From positions 37,105,433-37,169,432 of the forward strand of contig CM031601.1 in NCBI GenBank assembly GCA_018398815.1: DNA of 64,000 bases, in the 5' to 3' direction. The position numbers and the translations under genes were made by a program. Below are positions 23,211-34,005 of the stretch, piece after piece. The stretch is from Conus ventricosus (taxonomy: Eukaryota > Mollusca > Gastropoda > Neogastropoda > Conidae). Within the stretch, counting starts at the first letter, position 1; every line of letters begins with the position of its first letter. The notes below the pieces were generated by a model. The model was given only the letters and a program-made list of their open reading frames with translations, was not told the DNA's origin and did not search any database.

Positions 23211-23642
23211 CTAGGGGACCCTGCCTAGGGGAGAGGAACGAGGGACTCCATCATCCCTAGGAGGGAGGAAGGGTTCTGGCAGGGGTGTGTACGTGAGGAC
23301 CTCTCTGGAGACGGGGAGACCATCATGGAGAGTGTGACAAATCTCATACCCAGACAGGAGATTGACACTGGGCCCGGGAGGTATGGCTGGGAGAGGGAGG
23401 GGAGAACATATCAGAGGAGGGCGTTCGTGGGCCCAAGGCAGACGGAACCCCTCCTCCAGGACCGCTACTATCCATGGGTTGAGGCCCATACGTCTCCAAT
23501 GCAGGGGGTGTAGGGATGACTGCCCGCCAGAGGGGCAGGGTTCGGAGGGACCCTGGAGGTGGTAGCGGACTGAGTTCTCCCTGCTCCGGCTCCCCCGTAG
23601 GAGGGTCCTCCAGACACCTCTTGGGCTGTCCCTGATGGCCAC
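23211..23642 (-). pseudogene. DIRS RT N-terminal region with missing core
   Basis: GLNPWIVAVLEEGFRLPWAH is the leader of DIRS RT and also occurs in the copy at 55.4 kb. In that copy it is followed by VVPKPSGGWRPILDLSP and SIDLKDAYFQI. Here the sequence passes instead into ICHTLHDGLPVSREVLTY, so the RT palm is deleted between about 23440 and 23330. Confidence 0.7.
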
Positions 23643-23699
23643 AACGAAAATTGTGCTTGGGGAGGTTCGTGTAGGCCGAGAGGGGGGAGAAGAGCGCTG

Positions 23700-25900
23700 G
23701 GCGGGCCGTGCAGTGCGGGATGGGGCCTGCTTCCGATAAGGTTGGGGTTTAGAAGGGCGAGGCTGAAGAGGGGTTAGGCCCGGCCGAATATGAGGCTGCT
23801 TCTTTACTCTCTTCAGCTGACTGAGCGATAAAGGCAGCTGAATAGTCGCCGAAGAGCGACTGTTGCTGGCCCAGAATGCACCGCAGGGCCGGCTACGCTA
23901 CGGGGAGAGATAGCTTTCGAAAGGAAGGAATCTCTGCAGGCCAATAAATAATTAAAATGGCTCCTGTCCGCCGCAGCCGAAGGTGATGCGAGCTGCTGTT
24001 GACTAGGATTTGCATCATGGAGTCCCTGAAGAACCATAATTCAGTCTCCGAGTGTGTCCGAGCGGCCTGAGCATTCAAGGACACGGAGACCGAGTTGTCC
24101 TCCTCCGGCCAGATCTCCTCCCCACGCTGCGTGAGCAAGTCAAAATTCATGACCAGCAGTGAAGTGTTGGATCCCCGATCTGGCTATGTGGTCCCATTCC
24201 ACTAGGGTCCTGAGGGAGATCGCAGTGGCAGAGGGAGGAACCGAATGGGGGATCAACCGGCGGTCAGCAGGAGAAATGGCAATTTCCCTGGCCGCAGGGT
24301 AGTCCTAGGCAAACAGGGAGGAGATGTGGGGCCGTCGGGGTCCCTGAGGAACATGCCTGCAGGGGCTGCCTCCGGGGCCAAGAGAGATTAACTCCCTGGA
24401 GGAGGGACAACCTGCGCACCCCTGGATAAAGTTGCCGGACACTCCCATACGGAAGACAGGATCAGGGGGGTGACTAGTCTGGCACAAGCATGCTTGGCCG
24501 GAGCCGATCTTGACACTGCCAAGCACTTGTCCGAGGGTGAAGACTCTCTCAAGACAAGATAGGGCGCCACTGCTAAATAGCAGACAGGTCACAAGATGAG
24601 GAGAAGAATAATTCCTCAACCTCATCCTAAAGATCGTGTCGTGTCACACCCCCCCCCCCTCCCCTGGAGAGTGCACTGCAACCGAGCCCTCTATCCGCCT
24701 GTCTACGGGTTGGTGTGGCTGTGGTAGCGTGGTCACACCAAGGTCCTGATAGGACAGGTTACCCCTGGTCCCGCTGGTAGATCCTCCCGCCGGAGGAATG
24801 GGACCCGTGGACGTTGCCCAAGTGGGGAACGGAATAAGTCCGCTCCCCAATGTCCTGTACCCTAGGGGAAATGTCGACAATCGATCGGGGTACATCGAAT
24901 GCCGGTGGTCCGTGACACAGGTCCAGGCGTGGCGGTGCCTGCGGCTGATGACCCGGAGTTATGTCCAGTGTGAAACCAGAGAGTGGACAAAACTCCGCCA
25001 CCGGAGGAAGGATGCTCCTCGTGCACTAGTGGTGGCTGCACTTGTGCACGGTGGGGAGAGCGCCATGAGCCTGCGTGCTATTAGTGGGGGGGGCTAATAG
25101 CAGCAGTCTCATTGAGGCGAGTGACAGGTGCTGATTCCGTAGCCATCCCATCACCCGTGCCAGTGCATGCCTCGGTAAAGACCCCCGGGGACCGAAGGTC
25201 ACGTGACGCGGCATGATAAGGAGAGAAGACGGGGTGGCCAAGCGTCGAAGATTCGCCCTGCATCTTTGTGTGTGTCATGGTGCGTGCGACGGGGAGAAGG
25301 CAAGTAGCAGGTAAAAAGGGGGGAGAAGGAGAATTCGAGTGCGAATTCTAAAACAGGCCTTCCCTTTATGAGGGGAGCCTTGCCTTTAGTTTTTAAGAGG
25401 GATGTAACAGAAAGGCACTTTGTAAGGTAGCAGCTTGCCTTTTGCCCTTCAGACGCAGTGATCGTGCATCCGCCGGTCGGTTAGAGGAGGTATCAAAAAG
25501 ATGGTCGCGCGTCCCCACCGCGGAACCCCCCTCAACACCGGCCGTACGTTCTTCCGAAGAAAGTACGGTTTGTTCCACGGAATCGGTATGCGGGTCCTCC
25601 AGGGCAAAGAGCGACTTCTGGAGAGAGACATGCTCAACCCATCGTTTCCCTTCACCATGTTGGGCTATGGTGGCGGAACAAACACGGAGCACACAACCAC
25701 AAAGTGGAGACAAGGTGGTGGATCGAGAGATGGGAGGAAAACTCGATTGACCTTAAGATAATTACAATAACTAATGTGCAGGAGGAAACCTCCAGCCCAC
25801 TAAACCTGGTAACAACTAGAAAGAGGACAAACATGAGGTGAAGCAAGATGGCGGATCGAGAGCCCAGGAGGGGTACTCAATCGCCGAGCGCTACAAAATA
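23700..25900 (-). pseudogene. DIRS gag-like 5' region, degraded
   Basis: By position this is the first ORF of the element. Only broken minus frames remain, so no domain can be named. Part of it (about 23830-24350) is homologous to 61747-62388, for example GAATAGTCGCCGAA and ATGCACCGCA, which shows that it belongs to the element. Confidence 0.5.
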
Positions 25901-26616
25901 AAATAATAATAAAACGCCATGTGGAAGCCTCACGCGACTATAGTACAGTTTAGTGGAGACGCAAGATGGCGGATCGAGTGACCGGCAGAGAACTCGATCG
26001 CCCAAAGAAGCAAAACAAAAGAGCGCGAGAATAAAAACTAGCGCACAGCGAGACCTCCCGAATCAAGAGGCCGTGAGGCAAGCTTGATCGAAAGAGAATT
26101 CAAATAATAAGGAATGGAACACAACATGCGAGAGTGTAAGGACCATTAATGATAGATCGTTACTAAAAGCATGAGAAACCGAAAACTCACGCGAGCCCTC
26201 ACACAATAGAGTGTCAAAATGAATTAATGAAATGCCAACTGTAAGTCTCATGCGACAATAGTACCAGGGTTTAGCGCAAGCCACAACAGAACAAGTAAAG
26301 AAGGCAAACACAAGCAATCTTTACACAAAGCAGAAGTATAGGCGAGACAGAGCAAGAAAACCTGTCCTTGTCAGGTGGAAGGCCGAAGCTGAATGAGGTA
26401 CAGGAAGTTGGCACCGGCTTCTTCCTCGGCGGAAGTAGGGTGGGCGTCATGTGATAGTCTTATTACTGCATTAGCCAAAAAAAATTCGGCTTTTCAGAGC
26501 TAACTAACTGCCGTTGAATGCTATGGTCTGACATGGCAAAGTATATGACGCCAAACATTCATTTATAAAATATGCTGAAAGTAAGAACAAAGGCTATCCA
26601 GCCAGACATAATGTAC

Positions 26617-26792
26617 CTGATCTCCCCACTTCCAGTCCACACCCCTGACCACCAGCGTGCCAATCTTCATCAAACCTGCCAGTTCAGGCCCTGAAAGGGG
26701 CATTTGTTGGTTCTGTTTCCGTATTTTCTGTTCCTCCACCACTGTGCACAACATGGTCCCAGTCTCTGGCACCTGCACTTCTGGGTCGATGC
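26617..26792 (-). CDS. HERC2: HERC2-like exon, start of the Mib/Herc2 domain
   Basis: The acceptor is TGTGCTCTTGCAG (up to 26793) and the donor GTACATTATG (26616-26607). The 176-bp exon completes a Gly codon with the 42.4-kb exon and then encodes IDPEVQVPETGTMLC, LSGPELAGLMKIG and RGVDWKWGDQ. The last is the invariant opening of the Mib/Herc2 domain, completed by DGPPPGLG at the start of the next exon in phase 0. Its acceptor sequence closely resembles a unit of the minisatellite that begins immediately upstream. The frame is intact. Confidence 0.92.
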
Positions 26793-27060
26793 CTGCAAGA
26801 GCACATAAAGACAAATCTCATATTCTGCAAAAACGCATCAAAGCATATCTCAATTCATGCAAGAATGCGTCATCCTCTAAGAATACATCAAGACAAGGTT
26901 CATTTCTTACAATAAACAGATCAAGATATAATTCATATCTTACAACAACACATCAATACATACTTCACTTCATGCAACAACACATCAAGAATAATTCACT
27001 TCCTGCTGCAACCCATCAAGAGACAGTTCACTTCATACAACAACACATCAATACATCATG
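26793..27060. repeat. Minisatellite (~32-35 bp) abutting the 3' splice site
   Basis: Degenerate units resemble CAACAACACATCAAGACATA plus TTCACTTCCTG. This is the same family and orientation as the large array at 40590-42260, at the other end of the same intron. The first unit overlaps the polypyrimidine tract of the 26792 acceptor. Confidence 0.8.
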
Positions 27061-29440
27061 ATGTGATGATGGTAGAATTCAGGATCCATGGGACCACAGC
27101 CAGTCAAGGACAGCTCTGAGGGAATTAAGTGGCATTTCTTCCCTTTTCTTTCACATCCAGATTTCCAGGAACACAACATCTCAGTCTTACAGCCCTTTGT
27201 ATACAGCAGAAAACCAGATTACAAAGCCAGCAACATAGTACTCCAGACAAACGAACCTAGAGAGATTGGAACTGCCACAAAATTCTGTCACAGCTCCTGG
27301 CTGGCTTGCCGTCTATTTCAAAGTATTCAATCAAAGATGAAAACCCCAGAAAACAAGAAAAAAAAAAGTATGCAACTTTTGATAATTTTGTTATAACGCT
27401 GAATCATTGGCAGTTACAGTCAGAGAATGGACCCAGTTTTTACAAGCTTCTACCAGATCTTGCCCACCGCAATAATGAATACCAAACAGTATGAAACATT
27501 TTTATAATGAATGAATGGCCAGCATTCTACGTTTAAATTTTTTTTTTTTTTTTTGCAATATCATTAATGTAATGATAGAGGAATTTTTAGCCTGCACTTG
27601 TTTCCCCCCCACTGCTAATTTGTTCAACATATTATTGTTTGGTTAATCAGTGGGAGATTGTCTCTCCTAGAGGATCCTACTTAAGGCTGTTCTGCACAAC
27701 TGTGCTGCAGCACTTACATGAGGCGACTGACAATGCTTGGGCTATAAAACAGTGGAGCTGACCACTCTGACTATTGACACATTTTGACCTCCCTTGCATC
27801 CTTAATGGATCCTCAAGGTCAGAGTTCTGGGTTACAGAAATGGTCAAGTAGTAACAACAAAGTTTAAACTGATGAAAATCGCCCTGGCTCTGTGAAAAAA
27901 AACATTTTGAATGTAAAAAGAAAATTTCATCTTGGACTTTGTGGTCTATAAATTAGTTCAACACCATATGTCAGCAAAAGTAGCAGAATGATGCATGACT
28001 TGTGGACTCTTGTGTTTCTATGCCATTAGTAGGGCACTAGGATTTGGGAGTGAAAAGTATAGCAGACGACAGGAAAATGAAGGGTCATGTAGATTGTGTG
28101 TGCATAGAAAAAGGAACAGACATGAGACCTGCCTCAACGTCAGATATGGTATGGGTCAAGGGCTGGACTGTGTGATGAATATGTTTTGGTACTGGCTGAT
28201 CTAATGAGAAAAGCCAGATGCAATTTTGAGTGTAATATAGAATGTACAGCATTTTGGTCCTAAACTGTAACTGTCGACTCAGACCTATACATTTGTATCT
28301 AAGGCAAAAATCCATGAAAACTCTTGAAAATGCTTGAAAATGTGATTTTTGCTCTAAACTATTCATAAAAACTGAGGATAAAGATATTTGCTGCATTTTG
28401 GTCTGTATGTGAATTATGTCTGATTGAAAAAGAAAAAAAATCTAGCAACATACGAAATCAACATGGACGTGCTTAACTGCTGTCGGTTTGATGCTCCAGG
28501 CTATACTATTGGGAGAAATGGTGCTTGCTGCATATTCAACAGAAATCCGGACCAAATGTGGCTGTATAACCATGAGTTCGAGAAAATCTGAGACTTTAAA
28601 AAACCAAGTTCCTATGCACATAGACTCAGCTATGTGCTGGTACGAAGGCAAGGTGCATTCCCACCCTTCAACTTGATGCGTCACACCTATGCCACAAAAA
28701 AAACTTGCACATTGGCTGCCAACACCAGTCTTCAACCCAAGTAGATGCGCCTTGGCTTAAGGCTGTGACCGACCAATTGACATAGGCTAGAACACCAAGG
28801 CTATATGAAAATGCAATGCTCTGCATAGTTATGCGGGGATTGTCTTCATTTATGACAAGCTCTTAGCATAACACCATCAGTCTCCAAAATCCCTCAAAGT
28901 CGGAGTGTGGCTGCCCATGTGGTGGGGTAAGAACATGTTCTTTGCTTTGTTGGGCACAAACACATGATTTTCCGCTTCTTTCGGAAATTACCGAACACGT
29001 GCAATGGAAATGGCGGTGACTGGTGACAACAAATTCCATACCACAAATATGAATTGCGTGTAGCTAGGAGTAAAACTTAATAATTAGTCTGCATTTGTAT
29101 CTAATTAACTTGTCACGGCCGTATATTTCCACTCAGCATGAGCCCCTTAGTCTTGACCCCCTTAGCCAGCAGCCACATGTGGCACCGACCGTGAGCGGAA
29201 TATCTCCCATCTCATGCCAGCCTCGCTTCCATTTCCACTCTCTGAGCAGTATTAGTGCTGACCAACTTTGTGTGTGTTTGACTACCTCTGGATGTATTCA
29301 AAGTGGAAATAATATGTTTTATTTTGGGTTCCTGAGGATTATGTGAATTCATATTTTGCTGTCTGTGTTTTATATCGTTTTCAGAATCTTTTAAGTGTGG
29401 TTATGTGTATATAGTTTGAGGTGAGTGATTCATCAGTTTT
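27061..29440. other. Intron, one dispersed repeat, otherwise nothing recognised
   Basis: At 27540-27640 a poly-T is followed by ATTAATGTAATGATAGAGGA and GCCTGCACTTGTTTCC. The same arrangement occurs at 39010-39110, so it is a dispersed repeat of unknown type. The rest shows no exon and no recognised element. Confidence 0.5.
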
Positions 29441-29445
29441 CTACA

Positions 29446-29689
29446 ATGGCATCAATGACATTCCATTCGTTCACGTTGCACTGCGAGAGAGTAAACTCTG
29501 TGTGTCAAGTTTGTGGAGAGCGTGTGTTAAGACTGGGAAAAGATAAGCGCATTAGTGTAAGATTGTGTAAAAACTATGCCAGTGAGCTATAGCATTGATA
29601 CAATTTAGACGTTTTGAATGATGAAAAGGGAGAGCAGTCTACAGCCATTTGTATGAAATGTTACAAAAAACTCATGGGGTTAAAACACG

Positions 29690-29690
<1 letters not shown>
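29446..29690 (+). pseudogene. Fragment with a Cys-rich (CxxC...CxxC) metal-binding pattern
   Basis: From ATG 29446 one frame reads VCQVCGERVL...RLCKNYASEL, then two stop codons (29587 and 29593), then in the same frame YNLDVLNDE...AICMKCYKKLM. The CxxC-Cx-CxxC layout resembles the zinc-binding head of some transposon-related invertebrate proteins. I cannot name the family. A (TG)n tract immediately follows. It could be chance or a decayed exon. Confidence 0.35.
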
Positions 29691-29693
<3 letters not shown>

Positions 29694-29747
<54 letters not shown>

Positions 29748-29843
29748 GCGCGTGTGTTCAGGTTATCCTACAAATTTGTGCATGTATATGCATGTGCTAT
29801 ATGTGGATATGTTTTTGTGTGTGTGCTTGTGTACATATGTGCT

Positions 29844-29905
<62 letters not shown>

Positions 29906-30127
29906 ATTATAAAGTTTGTACACAATGCATGTTACAAGCATATCAGATATTTTAGTGTTGACCACTGTATCAGTGGTAGAAATGAAACATGCTGCATGCA
30001 CAACATATAAAAAGGCACGCTACATGAAAATCTTGTTTCTGGCTGAGGACTTTTATATCCATAGATCCAGTGCAGTTCAAACCGCGAGTATATTGTATGT
30101 GTGCCCTTGAATATAAATGTATAAACT

Positions 30128-30180
<53 letters not shown>

Positions 30181-30220
30181 CATCCTATGATTTATGTTTT
30201 TGTACTCTGTGTGTGTGTGT

Positions 30221-30297
<77 letters not shown>
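29694..30297. repeat. Four long (TG)n microsatellites
   Basis: (TG)n tracts occur at about 29694-29742, 29848-29902, 30131-30177 and 30209-30297. The reading frames of alternating Cys-Val or Thr-His are artefacts. Confidence 0.95.
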
Positions 30298-30300
<3 letters not shown>

Positions 30301-30724
30301 TTCTTGTGTTATGTTTTCTTTCTAGTAAGAGAGCCTTTCTATATGTTAATGTTCTTTTAAATAAATACAAGACAAGTAAATTACAGTACATTTCTTCCCG
30401 AGTTACATCTCAGCCATCAAACCCCACTCTCCCCTCACACAATATCCTCAGCAGAGACATCCCCCCCCACCCCCACCCCCTCCCCACCCTTCTTACACAG
30501 AGTAGCTGTTCAGCTGGCCCTCCTATGTTCCTGTGTTATCTGATACTGTGAAGACCAAGGTCTTTGTCCCATGGCGCAAGCTGGGAGCTGGGTCAGCCAG
30601 CAAACTGTTTACAGGCCCCCTGGTTCAGTGAGTGCAGTGGGATAGGGATGCATGTGTGAGCTGCACACGTGTGAGCTATACACACCGTCTCGGATCTTTT
30701 GAAAAAGCATGAATGCGTTTGTAT

Positions 30725-30726
<2 letters not shown>

Positions 30727-30765
<39 letters not shown>

Positions 30766-30837
30766 ATACACAAACACACACACACAAACACACACATTTT
30801 TTGCAGCAAATACTTATACCCAGTGCGTGTACCCATT

Positions 30838-30888
<51 letters not shown>

Positions 30889-30894
30889 TGTGTG

Positions 30895-30948
<54 letters not shown>

Positions 30949-30972
30949 ATAGTGTGTGTGTGTGTGTGTGTG
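30727..30972. repeat. (CA)n, (TG)n and (GA)n compound microsatellite
   Basis: (CA)n at 30727-30800, (TG)n at 30839-30892, (GA)n at 30893-30948, then TG again to 30972. The CA and TG arms are complementary and about 40 bp apart, so the single strand could form a hairpin. Confidence 0.95.
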
Positions 30973-32160
30973 TAAGATGAAAAAGAATCAAAAGACTGTT
31001 TGATTTCCTACTTTATTACAGAAGAAATACAGGGATAGAATTGTTTGCAAAAAAACAACAACTTAGTTTGATGTAAAACTTGAGACTTGGATCATGCCAT
31101 GTGCGTGCTGCTGCCAAAATTAGTTGCATGAAACTGGCATTGTCAGTTATATGACACATTTCGGAACAAACAAGCTTTAAACATTTTTTAACAGACTTTT
31201 TTGTTGTTGTACTCTGAGCAGAGGCAAGTATCAAACTTGTGTACTAGTTAAGAAGAGAAAATAAACTATCCAGAAAGCGCCGACCCGAGTTATTTTTGCA
31301 TCATTTTGTGTGTGTTGTCATTGTTTTAATGCTGCGTGACCACTTGCGTACAATCTTTCATGCCATGTCTTTGTTATCTGTGGGAAAATACACCTAGTCA
31401 AGTTTGATATCAAAAGAATTGTCTGGAATTCGCCAATACAGCTGTCTCAGGAGCGCATAAATATTACATTCTTCATAACAACCACTGATTATCAAACTGA
31501 CAACCCCAATTATAACAGCCGCTCAACAATGCTGAACACACTGCTGCCAGACTGCCTGTGCACAGCTGACATGCAGTGCTGAGTACAGCACCGAGTACAG
31601 CGCAGTTAGCTAGCTGGTAGGGAGCGCCCTGCAGAAAACACTCCCTTCCCTGACCTCGGCCTGTGCAGCAGCCCTACAGGTGTTAACTCCCCTGCTTCTC
31701 TGAACACTTTATGATTAGCTCTGAACAGCCGTGAATTGTGTAAAACACCCCCCACCCCCCCCCCACCCCCCCCCCCCCACACACACACACACACACTCAT
31801 CTGCATTCAAGCATTTTCATTTGATTCCTTTCCTATGTTGTCTTAGTGACTGTTCCCATGATCACGCACTACGATCTTCATGCCTACGTTTCTGACTTAC
31901 TTTTCTGAGGGCAACTTAGTGGTTTATCCTGTCTAAAAGCATGTTATAAACAAAGTTGGTGCCATTCCTTCCTGCAAGGAAGGATCAGTTTTTCATCACT
32001 AGTAAGGGAAGTAGCTGGGTCAGTAGACTCTCACATTCCTATAGAGAAAAAGATGTGGTGGAGGGAAAAGGGAGGGTAGGGGAGCTGAAGGAGAGAAAAA
32101 GAAGAAGGAATAAAAGGATGGAGAAGGGATAGCTAGGAAAAAGGCAAACTTGGGGAGAAA
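30973..32160. other. Intron, nothing recognised except C/CA tract
   Basis: A poly-C/CA stretch lies at 31747-31797. No exon or transposon was recognised. Confidence 0.45.
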
Positions 32161-32167
32161 GGGAGAG

Positions 32168-32170
<3 letters not shown>

Positions 32171-32233
<63 letters not shown>

Positions 32234-32343
32234 AGAGAGAGAGAGAAAGAGAGAAAGAGAGAGAGAGAGTTCATATTCTTTGTAGTCCAGCCAATCACAA
32301 GTCATAAATAGCTCTCTCTCTCTCTCTGTATATTGCTGTGCGT

Positions 32344-32399
<56 letters not shown>

Positions 32400-32882
32400 G
32401 TAGACGTGAAGAGATTCGACAAAAGTATTAAGAGGGGAATACTAACCCTTTCACCGCCAGACATTCTATTTTGCATAAATCCCCATCGCCAGCCATCTTT
32501 CCAAAAAGCTCTTATTTTATACCAGCATATGTGAAAAGTGGATATCTCTGGAACTAAACAACCAATTCTCATGCTATTTTTTGTAAAATGGAGGAGTTAC
32601 ACTGTACTTTTATTATCTCATAACATGTTAGCAATGGTAAGTCAACAACAATTTCAAATTTTTAGTAATTTCAAGTGAAAAAAAATTGCATAAAAAAAAA
32701 GTTATGTTTCTTCTAAACGTAAAAAATAAAGAAAGAATGCCAACAAACTCTCAACAAGGGAGGCAAAATACTCCACTCACAATTGAAGACAAGAAAGTAT
32801 GGTATTTCCAACAGAAAAGGGGAAGAAACAGCCACAAATACAACTACTCCAATAGCAGGGAACACACACACACACACACACA

Positions 32883-32912
<30 letters not shown>
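32171..32912. repeat. (TG)n/(GA)n/(CA)n microsatellites
   Basis: (TG)n at 32171-32231, GA-rich at 32233-32270, (TG)n at 32345-32399 and (CA)n at 32863-32912. The stretch between 32400 and 32860 is AT-rich with no recognised feature. Confidence 0.95.
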
Positions 32913-32913
<1 letters not shown>

Positions 32914-32982
32914 TTCTTATGCCTAACTGGTACACATGTAAGAAAGAACAAGATGCGAAGCATATAAACGTACTCCCAGTTT

Positions 32983-33876
32983 TTCAAACCGCTTATAAAT
33001 CGGCCAAGTGCTTTGTGAGATAAGAAATAAAGGCAAAATAACGGTTTTAATGGTTATTTAACGAATGTACACTTTTGAAACTGGTATTTTAGTCCTCACT
33101 GGGCTAAAGCCTGTGTACATACCAAATTTCACCCAAATCGGACAATATGTCAGGAATAACGGTTTTTAACGGTAAGATTTTGAAACACTACATGGAAGTG
33201 CCATTTGTGTGTGATGACCTTTCTATATACAAAATTTCATTAAAACCCACCAATATATTAAAAAAAAAAACGGCAAAATAACGCTTTAACGCTTATATAA
33301 CCGATATACACTTTTGAAACCGGTATTTTAGTCCTCACTGGGCTAAAGCCTGTGTACATACCAAATTTCATCCAAATCGGACAATATGTCAAGAATAACG
33401 GTTTTTAACGGTCAGATTTTGAAACACTACATGGAAGTGCCATTTGTGTGTGATGACCTTTCTATATACAAAATTTCATTAAAACCCACCAATATATATA
33501 AAATAACGGCAAAATAACGCTTTAACGCTTATATAACCGATATACACTTTTGAAACCGTATTTTAGTCCTCACTGGGCTAAAGCCTGTGTACATATCAAA
33601 TTTCATCCAAATTGGACAATATATCAAGAATAACAGTTTTTAACGGTCAGATTTTGAAACACTATATAGAAGTGCCATTTGTGTGTGATAACCTTTCTAT
33701 ACACCAAATTTCATTAAAATTCACCTATATATAAGAAATAACGGCAGAATAACGGTTTTTAATGGTTGTTTAATCCATTTTCAGCATTACATCACTTACA
33801 TATGGACAGAGGCTCCGATTTGTCACAAGATCATCCAAACCGCTTATAAATTGGCCAAGTACTTTCTGAGATATTC
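32983..33876. repeat. ~238-bp tandem array (about 3 units) between related flanks
   Basis: The phrase CACTGGGCTAAAGCCTGTGT recurs at about 33097, 33336 and 33572. Each unit also has GAATAACGGTTTTTAACGGT and GGAAGTGCCATTTGTGTGTG. The array is bracketed by a related stretch, AAACCGCTTATAAATYGGCC, at about 32986 and 33838. The origin is unknown; no frame survives through the unit. Confidence 0.8.
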
Positions 33877-34005
33877 CATAAAGAAGAAAAACCGTTACAG
33901 GCCGTTACAACCGTTAGTAACGGCTATAACGGGGAAAACTAAAACATCAGGCATCATCCGTGACCCATAATGAACATACCTGCTAATTTTCATAAAGGTC
34001 GGCCA

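Larger units (their letters stand above)
21001..26549 (-). mobile_element. Complete-structure DIRS (tyrosine-recombinase) retrotransposon with internally deleted RT
   Basis: Inverted terminal repeats of about 150 bp (21041-21193 and 26391-26546) bound the element. The left end has an extra outer stretch at 21001-21040. An internal complementary region at 21268-21355 is complementary to the joined right and left ends, the hallmark of DIRS elements. Coding traces run on the minus strand in the order gag-like (about 25.8-23.8 kb), N-terminal RT (23.56-23.4 kb), RNase H (23.06-22.7 kb) and tyrosine recombinase (21.65-21.46 kb). It fills most of the intron between the 26.6- and 20.2-kb HERC2 exons. 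Many stops and frame shifts show it is dead. Confidence 0.88.

Noticed and set aside
20020..26792. HECTD1 or MIB as the source of the Mib/Herc2 exons
   Set aside because: The leucine-rich exon before and the acidic linker plus helical segment after the domain fit HERC2 better, though this is from memory and without a search.
29614..30391. Cys-Val and Thr-His polypeptides
   Set aside because: Translations of (TG)n/(CA)n microsatellites.
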